DNA of 64,000 nucleotides from Aptenodytes patagonicus. Its lineage: Eukaryota; Chordata; Aves; Sphenisciformes; Spheniscidae. Position numbers and translations under genes: made by a program. Position 1 is the first letter of the stretch. Each line of letters opens with the position of its first letter. The DNA lies in the NCBI RefSeq assembly GCF_965638725.1, contig NC_134957.1, positions 22,716,101-22,780,100 of the forward strand, given 5' to 3'. Shown here piece after piece: positions 11,626 to 45,048 of this stretch. The notes under the pieces were generated by a model that was not told the DNA's origin, did not search any database, and was given only the letters and a program-made list of their open reading frames with translations.

Positions 11626-14022
11626 AGAAACAAGACAAATCAGGTTGAGAAATTTTGAACTGAATACAATGAAGTCAGCACAGACTGAAGAGGATTTCTT
11701 TCAGCAGCGAAACTGAACACTGCTCAGCATTCACCGCTGGCAACTACTAGAACTCTCATTCGGCTTGCCTGTTCTCTCAGTCGGAAAAAAGAGCATTTTG
11801 AAAATATAGTCACATAAAGAAGAAAATAAGAACCTGCTGAGATTCCTTGAGTTTCTTACACAAAAAAAGGAAATTACTAACAAAGTTCTGCCATAACAGT
11901 AAGAAACTTCCATTGTTCTGTTAATTAAGCTAAGCTCCCTTCATTTACTCCAGAAACTTATTTGTAAGGGAAATACATAAAATTGGGTGTGCTATTTCAG
12001 TTTTGGTTTACACTGCATTCTTCTGCCATTAAGTGTTTTCTCTGCTTCCGGTTAACACTCATCCTAAAAAAAATAAATTGGAGAGAACACTTTGCTTGGT
12101 TCTGTGATAGAAATCTGAGTTGCAAGGTGTAGCTAACGTTAAATTCAAACAACACAGTAGTTTTTTATTCATTATGTTACAAATGCAATTACAGAGTTAG
12201 TTGTCGCCAGTCTACCAGTCAAATGAAACCTCTGCACTAAGTACACAGATTTCACAATCTGAAGCATCAGTCTGTGATTGGAAACTACTGCAAGCGCTGG
12301 AGTCTGACACTCCTCAGCTGTACAGTAAGAATAGCATGAAATTTGATTCGAAGTAACAACTTGCATAAAACTGGCCTTCTGTAAACACTGCGTACAAGAA
12401 ATCAATAGTCTTACAAATATTATATTTTAACATGATATTGCATACTGAAAAGATGCAAATACATTCAGAGGAAGTCCCAAGTCACCCTGAAACTAAAAAG
12501 CAACTTGGGATGATGTCGCAAGGAGTCAAGCTGCTGCAAAGAAATGCCTGGACACTTACAATGATATTCATCACAACTTGCAGATAGTCATCTGCTGTTT
12601 TTATTCCGATTTCTTATTTCTAGTTAGGAAAGGGAGGGAACTTGCATCAATTTTCATTTGCTTACTATTATCAAGTGGTCTTGCTCAGGCCAGCCATTAC
12701 AGGAAGTTCTTCTACAATTACTTCCCTTCCTGAGATCAGGCAAACAGGGAAGAATCCAAAAATACTTGTGAATTCCACAACGCATTTGTGGCTCTTCAGA
12801 CTGTGCCTGAACGCCAAAACATACGCATGAACCCCTTCAACTGATCCACTTCCTCCTATCATCATATTTTAAAACACTACTCTGATTTAGATAAATTTTA
12901 TTTCCACTGGAAAGGATGCCGTGTCACTTAACTGTTAAAATGTTGCAGTAGTATCACGCTACAAAAATAACGAAAGCGTTACTTCAGCTTTGATTTGGCT
13001 GTTCCAAATTTTTCTCCTCAGTAATGAAGGTCTCCAATTATGAAACACTTTTTTCCTTACTTAAAAACAAAACAAAACTTGACATCCATATATTCCTAAC
13101 TTAAAAAGAGGCTTTAGGATATTTTGCTAATAGCAGCTGCCATCTACCCCACAAATGCAACTTTTTCAAAGGTGAACAGTATTTAAGCTTCCTATTTCAG
13201 GTGCTACAAACACCACCTGAAATACTTTAAAAAAAAAAGACAGAAATGCTATGCATTTTTCATCCATTTACTAAACAAAGTGCAACTGAGCCCTACACAT
13301 CTGATAGTATGTACAAACTCATTATGGCTTTACCATAAAAACAGCATGTGAATGGGTCTATACAATCAGAGGGATACTAGCAAATGTAATGAATAAAACG
13401 ATGTTGGACTGTTGGCAATAGAATTAGAGCTATATTACATTCTGTAAACCTTGGCATACCACACTTTACATTATGCAAAGAGTCAATATTTACAAATCCA
13501 TAGTGGGTAAAATAATTAACCCCCTAATGTAAATGATGATTTTGCAAAGTGCAGGACAAAACCAGTGCTGTTGATTGCAAGTCCTATGCAAGCAAGTTAT
13601 ACTAAAATCATTACTACTAGATGCTTACCTGGACATTTCTACTGAGGGTTTATAGGATTGGGACATTTAGAATGAAATATAGTATGACATGGCATCAGGA
13701 TGCATGTTTGAGGACAGCAAATACAGAAATTAATAAGGCAGCATGCTCAGAACAAGTTTAAGCAGCACTGATGTTAGATCCCTAGTGGCAACTATATCAG
13801 TTAATGTTAAAAATTCAGAGTGCAACACAGAAGCCTCATTTAACATAAAAAAAATGTGCAAATTGTTCTCTTCTTAACAAAAGAAAGTAACATAGCAAGG
13901 AAGATATTCTACTGAAGAACATTTTTAAGTCACAGCAAAGTAGACCATCTTCTTTCCAAAATCATCTACAAGGCACTAAGGGTAGAAAATGACAGGTAAC
14001 ATGAAAGCTCAAATGCTGTTCC

Positions 14023-33019
<18,997 letters not shown>

Positions 33020-33100
33020 TTACTCGCGTCACTCACCGGGGTGGCCGAGGTGAAGGTGAGGGAGGAGGGGATGATTTTCACGACGAGGCCGGTGGCTGTT

Positions 33101-36100
33101 GAATTTTCCCGAGGCTTTGAGATGGCTGACCGGGGTTTGTTGGGCGGTTTGGAAATTGAGTCCTGCATAGGGTAACGGGGTGGTGAGAGGGAAGAAAATC
33201 CGCATAGGAGGAGTACCAAAATTGGGGAAGAAAAATCTCTCGGAATAGTTGAAAGCAGAGGAATGCCTCCTCCCCCTCCACACAGGTGTAAATTATTACT
33301 GAGGCAAGTTTAAACACTTCATTAGTTGCCTACTGCAAATGGAAAGTAAGCCAAAAAAGTATTGGTGTTCGTAATTGCAATATAGGAATCAGAAATAAAA
33401 TTCTGAGAGGATTTCTGGGTTGTTTGGGTTTTTTTAATATTAGCATTGCTACCATAAAGTGATCCGTTGGGTCTGGTATGTGGCCAAATCTGAATTCCTG
33501 ACCCACAGCTACTGTAAGGAAGGGAGCTCATCTCCTCCTAAAAGAGGAAGAATTGGTCTCCATCCCTGTCTGCTGTTCCTAGGAAAAGACTTCCCTCATA
33601 AATCATCTTTGCTCTTTTTCAGGACTTTCTAGACAGCAGCAAAATGCAGTTGACTCGATTGTGAAAATTTTTGCTGCTTCTGAAAGAAAAATTGTATGAG
33701 CTACAGTTTTATCAGTGCTGCGTACTCTTACTTCAGCACGTTATCCATTTTATGTGGAGTTGCAGGTAAATCACACTCTAATGACTTGGGAAAAACATCA
33801 TGACTAAGGGAGAAGATGTCATTATAAAATGAAATTAAAATATATGTTCTATGTTCTCTCATTTTTGTGAAAAATTTGTTTTTTCTTGTTTGGTGATGAA
33901 TATTGTGGATAAATTGCAGAGAAAGTAAGTCTGGGACAGAACATAGCTCGCTGTCATTGACCAAATATTAAAGATGTCCTATTTAGAAACATGTCAAAAA
34001 AAGTTAAAATAATTCTATAATTGAGGATCTAATATTTTTTTCACTCATCTTCAGTTGTATATACATGATTGCCATTCATAACCCATAGAAAGAAAGCCTT
34101 GAAACCACTGAAATAAAGTTATATATGGGGTTACTAATAAGGTACTGACCTTTATTTTACTCTTGGTTAAATTCAGGATGTCTGCTTTAACTGATGTGAA
34201 AGTCGAAAAGATAAAACTTATAATTGTAACTGAGAACACTTTAAGAAATGATAGGTCTGATGCCGTGCATTTACATTATAGGCTTTAATATTTAGTTGAG
34301 ATTGTCTTCGTTCTTGGGAGCTTTGGTGAACTGTCCATGAGAAAGGTAGTTATATTTAAAATATAACTGCAGGGTATGTAACCTGATGTCCTTTTGGCCA
34401 GCATTTCCTATGAGAATGAGCTAAATGCAAGGTTTTGGGCTCAAGGCTGTGTGCTGTTGCTGAGCAGAAGTCAGACAGCTCTGGGACTATTTCACAGCAA
34501 TCCATGGAACGTGTTCTTAGTTTATTATGGAAGCATTTTCCAGCACCGTCCCTGCAGAATGCTAAATAAAATAGTGAAAACTTAATTGCTTTATCTTCTT
34601 CACAGTGCTACAACACTTCTTGTTTTCTCAAAGCTTTGTATGACCACTGATTCTTATAAACCTTGCTGGTGTATTTCTACTTCTTAGAATATTTTAAGCT
34701 GACAAGTGAAGAGTTTTTACAGGTGCTTCCATACTCAAAGGAATAATTTGAATAGACGGCCACAGGTAGGGTTTCTAACTCTTACCCTGATAGATGTGAA
34801 ATGCGGTGTCTTATATAATTAGATTAAGGCATGTTTGTAAAGATATTTGGCATCTTTTTCTGTGTTTAACTAACTTGGTGTCTGTACTTCTTGGTTATCA
34901 TCACAATTTCATCTGGACCGTGGCTTTGCAGTATTCCTATTAATGGAATTGCGAGTACATCAGTAGCAAGGATTTCTTGGCATTGAAAGAAATAGCGAGG
35001 ATTTCTTTACCACTTGTAACAGTATCTCTGTAACCTATGAATTGAGAGATCCTGTCCCTATTTGCTAAAGTATGTGTGGTTGTGTATCTGTTTTATAAAA
35101 CTAAAATGACACCGGTGGTAATTCCATTGATATAAAGTATTTGGATTTCAGAACAGTTTTCCATAAAGATGTCTCACTGCTGAAACTAAGCTGTTTTGAG
35201 ATGAAGGATAGCTTAATGACCAGTTAAATGATAGAAAACAAAAGATAGTGTTAAAGACAGTCCTCATAAGAGGGAAAAATTACTAATGAAGTTCAACAGC
35301 CATAAGTGCTGTTCAACAGGATTATAAATTATTTGGAATAAGAGGGTGACAAAGCTTGCCACTGAGATGTCTCACTGTCTTCTGGCAAAACTGGCTCCAT
35401 GCTGCACAGAGCTAGGGAGGGTGAGGGCATTAACCCTGTTTCAACGTTGTCTGACAACTTAGGCATATTGCTCTGCCTAACACTTAGATACATAAGGGAG
35501 AAAGGTAAACTATGGGAACAGACAATTACAGGTGGCTAAGGAGCAGTCCACAGCCTGCTTACGTGAATAAATGAGAGCGAAAGAGGCAGCTTGTGAGGGT
35601 GGTAATCTGGGATTTCACACGGTCGTGACACTGCCCTACTGGCATGATCCAGCTTTCACTGGGATAAGCGCTTCTGCACTGACTTGGGATGTGGATCAAG
35701 CCCTTTAAGAAGATTTGTGCTAGATTTTTTTTAGAGCGCTTAGGACCCCCCCCTTGGATGCTGTAAAGCCAAGCCTGCTTCCTGTTCCTCGCATGTCTTC
35801 TGTTCCGTTCAAATACAAAACTGTTGAAAATTTTAGAAGGATGAAACAAAATGAGAGACGAGCAGTATGCGTACTATGAAGTGAAATAAAGAAACCATGA
35901 ACTTGTCTGCAAGGATTTACAGCTGTAACATTAGATATGACAATGATGAGATGCAGGTTGTAGGGAAAGGTGTGTCGAACAGCGAGAGATCCAGCAGCAG
36001 TATCATGCATGTTTAATTGAAAAGCCTACATTTTAATGCAACTTGTGTTCTAATTTAATAAATAAGCTAATGTGACAGACATTTAAATGGACATTGTGAC

Positions 36101-39100
36101 AGAAGTGAGCATTTGGTGGAATTAAGGCATGGATTCTGTTAGGTGCTCAAACAGGTGGTAAAATAATTTGCTGAATTGAAGTGTAAAATGAGGAAGTGTA
36201 GGGTTTTGGCATAATAGACTGCGTGACCTCTTTATAATGAGTGTCTGAGGTATTAGCAAGCCAAGAAAGGAAGACTCCTTAATTGAAAAAGCTACTTTGC
36301 TGTACTAGCTTCATATTTAACGCCTTATGCTTTTTAATTAATAGGCTGAAGTCAAAGTTCAGCTGAAGTTTCAGTAGAGGTGGGGTTTTTTTTTTGGTGG
36401 GTTCTCTCCTAGCAGGAATGATGACTATCTGGGTAAAAATAAGACCATTTTAGAAAAACACCTTTTGTAACCCATATCTGTATTTGAAGAATGCCTGCTT
36501 AGTATTGAGTTTCAGATGTAAATACTATAGGGAATTTCTTCAGCATGATTTATCAAACTTTATGGCTTCGCAGGAAGAAGTATTTAGATGCCTCCTTTTC
36601 AGTATTTTTTTAGGATGCCATTTATTAGATGAAACGATTATGTCATAAAACCTGAATGATTTGTGGAGAGATTATGGTCTCTGGCAATGTTTATCCACCC
36701 AAATCACTTCCTTTCTTGGAATAAAAAGTGTTCTTATATAGAGTATGAAACACGAAAAGAAAGTGCAGGAAAGATAGGAGTTAAACCAAAGCACAGTATT
36801 AAATAAAAGGACTATTGAGAGAACATGGAAAGTGAATGCTGATGTGGGCCTGAGAGATACCGAGTCTTCTTCCAATATATTTCTTCCTTCTTTGTTCCAT
36901 ATGAATCTCTACCACACAATCATTATTCAGAAGGAAGAACAAGAGATGTCATGTTGGCTGTCATAATTCATTAATTTCAGACAGACACTTTCAACAAAGG
37001 AAGAGGTTGTTGGATAATAGGAATATGCTCTTGGAGTATGGAGAATGTATTTTAAGGCTGGTGGATGAACCATCATGTTTCTTGATCAATGTTGGCTCAA
37101 GGAGTGGAGGGGATTCAGAACTTCAGGGCCTCACTGGAGATGCAAATGCCTCAGTTTTGATACAGCAGAAGTACTCTCTTTTTCAAAAAGAGTGAACAGA
37201 ATAAACAGTATTGGACATCACCTGTAGGGTACCCCCTTCCTGAGTCAGTTTATACAAGCTAAGATTTCGCATTCCTTTTTGAGAGAAAGAGAGTTCAGAA
37301 TACAAGCTCTTGAGAGTTTTTTGTTGGTGGGGGGTTTTGGGTGGGAGTTTGGGGGTTTTTTTTTGCCTGGTTAGCTTGTTTCTTCAGTTCCTAATGTGAA
37401 AGAAATCAACTGGTAGGATGTGGTGGTTAGTAATGAGGTCTCTTTTGGTACAAATTATTTCCATTGAGGTAAAATCATTGTGTGATGTAAAAAGAGCAGT
37501 TTTCATAAGAACTGTTTCCACCTATGTGACGCATGAGCAGCTTTGGAGAACTTACCTCGGTTGGAATCAGGATTAACTTGACACAGGAGCAAGTTAAGCT
37601 GTGGTAATGTTAGAACGTCTGTGTTTATGCTTCGTAGTGTTTTGGCAAACAATCACTTTCTTTCAGTGCTGCTTTCAAACCTGTTTCAGTTAAGCTTTCT
37701 GTTTTCTTGGCTGCCCTGCATGTGCTAGGCTGCTGGTCACTTATATTGCCTTCCAAATTGATTTTTGCACTCTCTCTTCTTCCGAGAGAGGAAGATGCAG
37801 TAAATGGTCCTATCTGAGTGCAGAATTCACATCACATTTGAAGAATTGGCCGTGGCAGCAAGCAATAACTCTGTAGCAGAATGCATACAGAACTGCACGA
37901 AGACAAAGCTTGAAAATGGTCTGCAAGTGTATTAAATATAAAACCGGCAGTCCAGCTGTGCTCCAGCCATCCCTCTGTGGTACGAGGGGCTGGACAGGAT
38001 TTTTACACCTGACTGGTTGTAAAGGTGTGTTTTGTGTTGGATGTGGATGATGAACTAGATGTCAAGAAGACTGAGGTCACTGACTACGTACAGGTTGATG
38101 CCAAAAAGCCAGAGTCTCTTTTGTTTTGCTGGAGGCTGAGAGCCCTTAAAAGCCAAACTGAATACTGTATGATAGCGTCACGTTGTCAGGCAGCCTTCTG
38201 CCCCTTAGAGCCTTCAAGCTGCCAGCTGCCCTGGGAATACATGGTCTTGTTCTTGCCTTCAGTACAAAGAATCACTACTGAGTGCCTGCCCAGTGGCAGT
38301 GGTGTTTTTCTCTGTCCAGAACACTCCTATCTAGGTACTTGTAATCAAGTTCTGAATTGTTTTCTTCTATATTTCAGCTTTTCCTTGCATACCCAGTTTT
38401 AAAAATGTCCTCTTTCATATCTGACTGCTTCTAACTCCTCTGCCAGTGCACAGTGTATACACCTTACTATAAACTACAATTTTTCTAGATCGCCCTTTTA
38501 CTTCAGACCTAGGGCAGGTTTATTCCTGAACATTGATGCATGCTTAACTGCTGAGTTTTTTAACATGGAAATGAGTTTACCAGTAACTGAGCTTAGGATG
38601 GTTCTAATTACATACTGAATTTTGAGGCATAGAAAGTGACTGCAAGTATGTTTTTATGATCTTTATCATTGAAAACCTCATAACAGTTTTCCAGTAACAT
38701 TTTTAAACAGCTTTTAAACAACATGATAGCTCATATCAGAGGTTGAATTTCTTTTTATTTATTGATTCTGAGCCTTGTTGCAGGAGGGATACGATTCCAT
38801 GACTTTCACTAATGCAATTGGGAGACCTGTGTTTCTGAACTGATAAAGGAATACTCACGTTGATGAACCAGCTTTGCAGTACTGGAAAGCTCTGCCCAGA
38901 TCTCAATGAAAATGTATTTAGCCATTTTGGAATTCCAAAATATTGCTGAAGTATTATTTTCCCGCTAATACGAGCTCATTTCCCAAGTCAAGAAGTGAAT
39001 CTGATTGAAGTTATTCCATGAAAAACAGATAAGGGTTTAGTGGGGAGAAACCTTAAGAAGCTGGACTGTGCCCTTTAACAGCATCTGATGCGTAATGAAA

Positions 39101-42100
39101 TTTGGGAGGCCTGCATGGCTGCATCACTCAGGTTGGAATTATGTCAAGCACTGGAAATTCAAGACCCTTTTTCGAGGTATGTGTCTGAACTTCTTTTCGT
39201 CCTTCTCATCCTCACTGTTCTTGTTGCCTCTTAGTTCAGCCGTACAGTGAGAAGGGGAAGATGTGTTTGTTGCTGCTCCGGTTACTGTAGCCAGCCTTGT
39301 TAAATGCTGCGGTGTTTGGCTTTCAGAGCTACAGCTATCAGGTGGCAGCATGCCAAATGGATGCTGCTAAAATTGTGTGTGTTCTTGCCAATGTCTTGAG
39401 GCAGAACTGTGCCTCATTCAGAGAAAGTTGCACTGGCTGCCTGAAAACAGGTATAGATAAGGGGTTTCAGAGAGGAATCCTGCAACCTGTAGAAAACAAC
39501 CATGTGAAATGTTGAGATTTTTACTGGCGTGCTGTTCTGTATCCTGTCTCTTTTTGAGGTATCCATAGGCAGTGTTCTAAGTTTTCACTAATTTTAATGT
39601 TTCCTATTTTATTTGCTCTACTTTTGATATCTGGGGTGATAGGAAGAATATCAGGCTCTAGGGAGTTGCAGTTAATGGATCAAAGCATTAAGCTGATAGG
39701 CATTTCAAACATTTTTAACCTCAATTGCACATAAGAAGCCGCAGCTAATAATGGGTTTTGGATCCATGATTACAACTTGGCCATCTAGCATTCAGCCCAC
39801 TGTTGAGCCATTCACCTGTGGTAGTGTTTTTCATTCTCCAATTATGAAACCTTTACCCAAATGGCATGATACCATATGCTGCAGATAATTTCAGTAGGAT
39901 CATTAGTGTTTAGCGCATCCATAGAAGAAAAAAAATTGTCCCTGCAATGCAAATAATATTTCCTTTTAAAAATAATATTAACTATACATTTTAAGATTGT
40001 TTGATAAGTACCTGAGGCTTTTCTGAAATAGCTCCCAAAATGTTAGCATTACCTCCTAGTTTCCTCTTTGGGAAATAAAAGCATAATTTTTGACTGGGAA
40101 CTGTAACCAATGTATAGGGGATCCTGTTTAATGCCGTGGAATTTATGAGAAAAAGACCCCAGTAATTTCTGTGCGTTTGGTTGTTGCGTTTTCCCTTTCC
40201 AGGTGCATCCATCATCTCATTGCAGGTCCATATTCTTTTGTTTAGAAATAGAAGGGTGTAACTCATTAGGCAAATTTGGATATGTTCATTTGTTGACGTA
40301 AGGCAAGTCAAGAGTGATGTGAAAGGTTTAATGAAACTATTTTTGTGATACAAATATTTTGTAATGTCTAGAAGGGTGGTGGCTTTGTGCAGGGGTATGC
40401 AGCTCTGTGCTGCTTGTACTGAAAATGCCTGATGTAGAGGTAGATCAATTTTCGAAAGTAATCTTTGTTTCAAGAGGTCGTCAAGTTTCTGATCCAGGTT
40501 TTTGTTTGACCTGTATTACTACTACAAGCAACCAATTAGGGGTTTAAGTTATGCTCTCTTCTCTGTAAATTATGATTTTTTAAATATAATAGGGTCTTTT
40601 CCAATTTCTGGTCTAAACTATCTGTCGTTACTGTAACTGCAGATAAATCTGTAATTTTCTTGATTTTCTCTCACGGATCAATATTTAGAAGTTAGTTAAT
40701 GAAGCCAGATCGCTGTGCTGCTACATTGAGTCTCAGCGTGAACAGTTTGTGGTAAAGTGTTCCTTCTTGATTAAGTATTTATAGATAGTGGGACTGAGAA
40801 AGGCAATTGTTCCCAAAGCTTTGGCACCTCTACAGTGTTCTCATAAGAATAAAGATGATTCAAATAAATGTCAGAAGGGATTTGCTGGCTGCTGGAATTA
40901 GACAGTTGTGTGATGCAGAATTTTCTTTTGATATCAGCATGGTGTTAAAGTGGCTCACTACTTTGCAAACTCAAAATACCAATCAAACAGCTGAATTTAA
41001 ACAGTGTGATGGTTTTCTATTTACATAAAGTGAAAAAGACAGGAAACAGAGAGAGCTTGGGGAAAATACCCACTGGGTGAGAAGGATTGTGTTTGATTTA
41101 TTATTATTATAATTGCCTAATGGTGCTAAGGGAGAGTCTAATTAAAATCCCTGGAGAAGTCTTCAAAGGAGGAAAGATAAATATTGTAAAATGTTATTTA
41201 TAGCCTTTAGTGTTTCTTCTCACCCACATAAATACAAAAATTAAATACAAGGGCTGGATCATGTCTTCTGAAGCTTTTCCTTTACATACGCAACGTAGAA
41301 GAGTCAAACGCAGCTGCCCAGAAAATAATAGTGATGTAGGGATTTTGTAATGGCTCTGTTGTCTCCACCCAACTGCATATCCTGATCCTTGTGTTCCCAT
41401 GCTGATCTTGGCAGAACTTGAACATAGGATGGGCTCCTGTCATACCAGCATGTAGTTCTGAATTGTGTTTTGATTTGGGATAATGTTTTCAGGCAAAAAA
41501 AAATGGCATAGGCTACAGTCAGATACGCTGTCCAAACCCTGTCAGAGACAGAGTAAGAATTTTCTTCTTTCAGCTGCTTGCCATTTCCCCCTCTTTATGG
41601 CTTCCCATCCTCCTGATCTGGTAATATGACTGCATATTTAATTGCTCTCTAATCCAGTTTACCAAAAATGATCCAAGTTAGTCTAAAGGGATTTAATAAT
41701 GGTTTTTTCCCTTGGATTATTTTGAGAAACAGCTGTGGCACTACACTTAAACTTAAAGGGACATTATGATCTAGATGGAGGTAGTTACGCACAATGCAAG
41801 ATGGGGGAATAACTTCTTATTTGACTTAGCTGTAGGCAGAGAAGATAATCTGATACAGTTTTTAGGCTTGGAGGTCATTATCTAGTGCATGATAGAGACT
41901 GTCTCCCCCAAATATTTATCAGTATATGCTCTGAATACATTTAAAATAGACCTGATGGAAAAAATTCAGGGTGACAATCGTGAAAAAGGAAAACACTTTT
42001 TCTTGACAAGACTGATTTTAAACATCTCATAGGATGTGCTTTGTATCGCATTCAAACTCCCATTTGACATCTAAAATAGTCTCATTTAAAATGTTTCCTT

Positions 42101-44025
42101 TATGAACAATGGTCGTTCTGAAGTACAATCAATGTCTTCAGTGGCTCTTCCGCCCAGTTTGTCAGGACAGCATGGTGTTTCCTGACTGCCTGGTAATTCA
42201 AAAAGGTAGATTGGAGGTTGTTTAGAAACTGCAAGATGATAATTTTGAATATGTTGAATGTTAACCTGGTAAATAACTATGTAAGGTTTTTTTATTTCAA
42301 TTTTGACATAAATTAGAAGGAAAGAGACATTTTAAGTTAAGCCATGCATTTTCTGGTATAAAAGTATAATGAATGATGTGTTGTATGTTTATGGCTCTTT
42401 ACTTGCCATTCTTCCTTGTTGATTTGAAAACCGATCACAGAAAAAAAGTCTAGAAACTAGGAAAAAAGTTTTCTCTCATTCTCCATTTCTCTGTCACTGA
42501 TACCTTGACAAGAGCCATCGCCTGCTCTTCTCTAGAGGTAGGCCTTCTAAAAGGTAGGCCTTTCGATGATTTGAGATTTGGGTAGCAAGGTAAAGGTCCT
42601 CTTCCCTTTTTTCTTGTATGTCTAAAGTATTACAGCTTCTTTCTTCCTGAGTTTCTTGGGAAATTATTTTGTCTTCTACATCCTTCATGTATAAAAGGAC
42701 CACCCTTGTAGAGGGGCTGGTGGAACTGGGAAAACCTCCTCTCCCAAATCTGTTCTAGAGCAAACGTATGGATTTCTTCGGATGAAAAGTATAGCAGAGC
42801 AGCATGTATGTGTCTCGCTGTCTGCTAGCATGTATACTTCTGTTAATATAAACAGAAGTAGGTCTGTTTGTGTGCATGTTCTATAACATGCTGCTCTGTC
42901 TTCTAAAATGTCCATGCAATCACATAACACTATAATATCCGTGAACAGTTTTAGGAGATCCTGAATTAAAGCCATGCAGATGTAGTCTCAATTTCTCATA
43001 GGGTTGAGTTTTATAAATATTTATATACACAAGATTTTTTGTTTGCAGTTTGTTTGCATTAAGATATGCCCATTTCTTTTAACCATATGAATAAGAAATT
43101 ATTAGCCATATATTGGAGAACCACCCACAAAATGCTTACAATTAGCAAGATCTTATTCTGTGTTACAGATTTTCTTCCTAATTTAGCTTGAGACATGTCT
43201 ACAATTTTATAATTTAGTATTTCTTTTTGAAGAGTGTTATTATCATAACTCCTAATAGAATTACTTTCATGGAGTTACTCTAACAGTTATTTTTAAATAA
43301 TTGGGAAACAGTGAGGCACATCTTCAAATTTAAGTGATCTAATTTATTGAATCCAGATAATGAATGCTTTGACAGGTTCTGTCCATGTTGCTCAGTCCAT
43401 TATCAATGCTCGTTGACACTAAGAAAAGCAGAATTTGATCTGCTGTTTCTGAGACCAAGAGTTTGATGTTGTTGAAATAAGTAATGTATGACTTTTCATA
43501 TGCCAGATAACGGTGTTTTCTGTTTGTTTTCTTCTGTTTTCCCTTTTTATTACCTTTGCTCCTGATGACATGTTCAGTAAAATTAAATTTTTCCAATAGA
43601 GCACTTACTTGTATGGTATCAGAAAGCTCATATTATGAAATTCCAATGAATAGTACTACTGAAGGGTTTGAGCATTCTTTTAGTGCTTTGCGTTTTCTTT
43701 CTACTTTTTCCAGACTCGTCAGTTGCCTTCTACATACCATTGCTACCTTCTCATCTGCCAACATGGACCAATAATTAAAGCTAACCACACTGTGAGCATG
43801 TTTATCCTTAATTTGTGCTCTTTCAGGGGTGCACACGGTGGGAACACTTCTTTTGTTACATGCTTGCTCTGACTTTGTGAATGCTAAGCTGCTTGATCAC
43901 AGCTTCGAAATACAGTGTCAGCGACTTTAGGATATTTCTTGCCTTTAGCCCGAGATAAGCGTCATGTATAAAATCAGTGGCCCAAGACTGCTACTATTTC
44001 AGTTAAAAGGTTTAGGGACATTAAA
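33101..44025. other. intergenic CDX4-CHIC1 interval
   Basis: About 11 kb separates the CHIC1 CpG island from the CDX4 3' end. It is AT-rich, with a CR1-like remnant at 35.1-35.5 kb and G/T-rich runs at about 36385-36400 and 37320-37366. The longest frame, 160 codons on the minus strand at 39991-40473, matches no family I know. No RNA gene was recognised. In mammals this gap also lacks coding genes. Confidence 0.55.
35110..35470 (+). mobile_element. decayed CR1 LINE fragment
   Basis: The plus strand keeps CR1 reverse-transcriptase-like islands: TTGGATTTCAGAACAGTTTTCC, then AATGAAGTTCAACAGCCATAAGTGC (compare CR1 ATGAAGTTCAACAAGGGCAAGTGC), and GGGTGACAAAGCTTGCC. It has many stops and is not functional. 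Confidence 0.45.
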
Positions 44026-44827
44026 CAAATTCTTTATTTGCTTTTGGGTGGTTTGCTGGTAGTAACAGTTCTTTTTCCATTACATTGGTGCTCATATTTT
44101 TGAGCAATAATATGTGCATTCATTGAAGATTGAAGTAATACTGATATCTTCCAAACTATTTGGCATTTACTAATGTGCACGGCAAGTTGCTGCATTTCTT
44201 ACAATTGAACAAATCTTGGCAGGTTTGGTATGTTGTTATATATCTGTAACGATTGCTTAGGCGATTGGCATGCCTGAATTACGTAGGGCAAAGAAGATTT
44301 GTTTAATTAAATGCAGTATGTTGGTATAGCAACATTGTTATGTTTTTTGAGTGTTTAAAAGTGTTTTAAATGTTTTTGTTGTTTTCAGAAAGTAGCATTC
44401 TTTTCAGTACACTTAAGTGTGAATATTTATTAACATCTACAGTTTAATTATATAACATGTAACAAACCAAATACACCCAGCATCTTATATTTTATGCAAT
44501 AGTACTCTATTTTATAATCAGTTCACTTAGTTTTCTGTGTATATGTATGATCAGACTAGAACTACGTTTACTTGAATCTTCAGTTGTATCACTCTGTGTG
44601 TCTGAAGCAAATTACCTCCTACTCAAAGATTTTGAGTGATGAATCTTAGCAGTGCAAGTTCCCTGAGATTTCTGCAATAAGTAAAATAGTTTGATAATAG
44701 TCCCAGATCCTGCACTTAGAAATCAGCAATCTGAAGACAGTTAAATGAGAATGGTCCTTTGCAAAGTTGAGTTTTCAAGGGGGTGGGGGGCAGCGGGGAA
44801 ATCCATTCTTGCTTTTCTTTTTTCCTT

Positions 44828-44833
44828 TTTATT
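44828..44833 (-). terminator. AATAAA just after CDX4 stop
   Basis: An AATAAA occurs only about 9 nt after the CDX4 stop. Further signals lie at 44426-44431 and 44033-44038 (minus strand), giving 3' UTRs of about 0.4 and 0.8 kb. The more distal ones are the likelier choices. Confidence 0.3.
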
Positions 44834-44841
44834 TCCTCTGT

Positions 44842-45048
44842 TCATTCTGAAACTATGACTTGATGAATGTCATTAGGCTGTAATCCATTTATTCCATGTG
44901 GTGGTGGGAACAGAGAACTAGATATTTCGTTTGGACTGAGTGAACCAGAATCACTCTGAACTGAGCCCCCGCTGCCATCGAACTGAGAAATTTTCTTCTT
45001 GATCATTTTTCTTTCTTTGGCTCGGCGATTCTGGAACCAGATTTTCAC
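44842..45048 (-). CDS. CDX4: CDX4 exon 3 (recognition helix and C-terminus)
   Basis: It begins GTG AAA ATC TGG after CCACAG and encodes [14 protein letters not shown], the DNA-recognition helix, then a 54-residue tail ending VIVSE and stop. The QSDSGSLSP motif and the SSSLFPPP block are shared with the second copy at 62604-62858. Confidence 0.97.
   Translation of the reverse strand: MKIWFQNRRAKERKMIKKKISQFDGSGGSVQSDSGSLSPNEISSSLFPPPHGINGLQPNDIHQVIVSE

Larger units (their letters stand above)
10230..14022 (-). other. CHIC1: probable CHIC1 3' UTR
   Basis: After the CHIC1 stop codon the minus strand runs for about 3.8 kb with no splice-supported exon before an AATAAA (minus strand of 10249-10254) followed by T-rich sequence near 10170, a plausible cleavage site. 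Earlier AATAAA-type signals may also be used. The extent is an inference; the end could be anywhere in this block. Confidence 0.35.

Noticed and set aside
38025-38402. 125-codon plus-strand frame
   Set aside because: Mixed composition without any family motif; no flanking splice sites in phase with another exon.
39991-40473. 160-codon minus-strand open frame between CDX4 and CHIC1
   Set aside because: No recognisable domain, no codon-usage or splice support, and a single frame of this length in 64 kb of AT-rich sequence is not improbable by chance.
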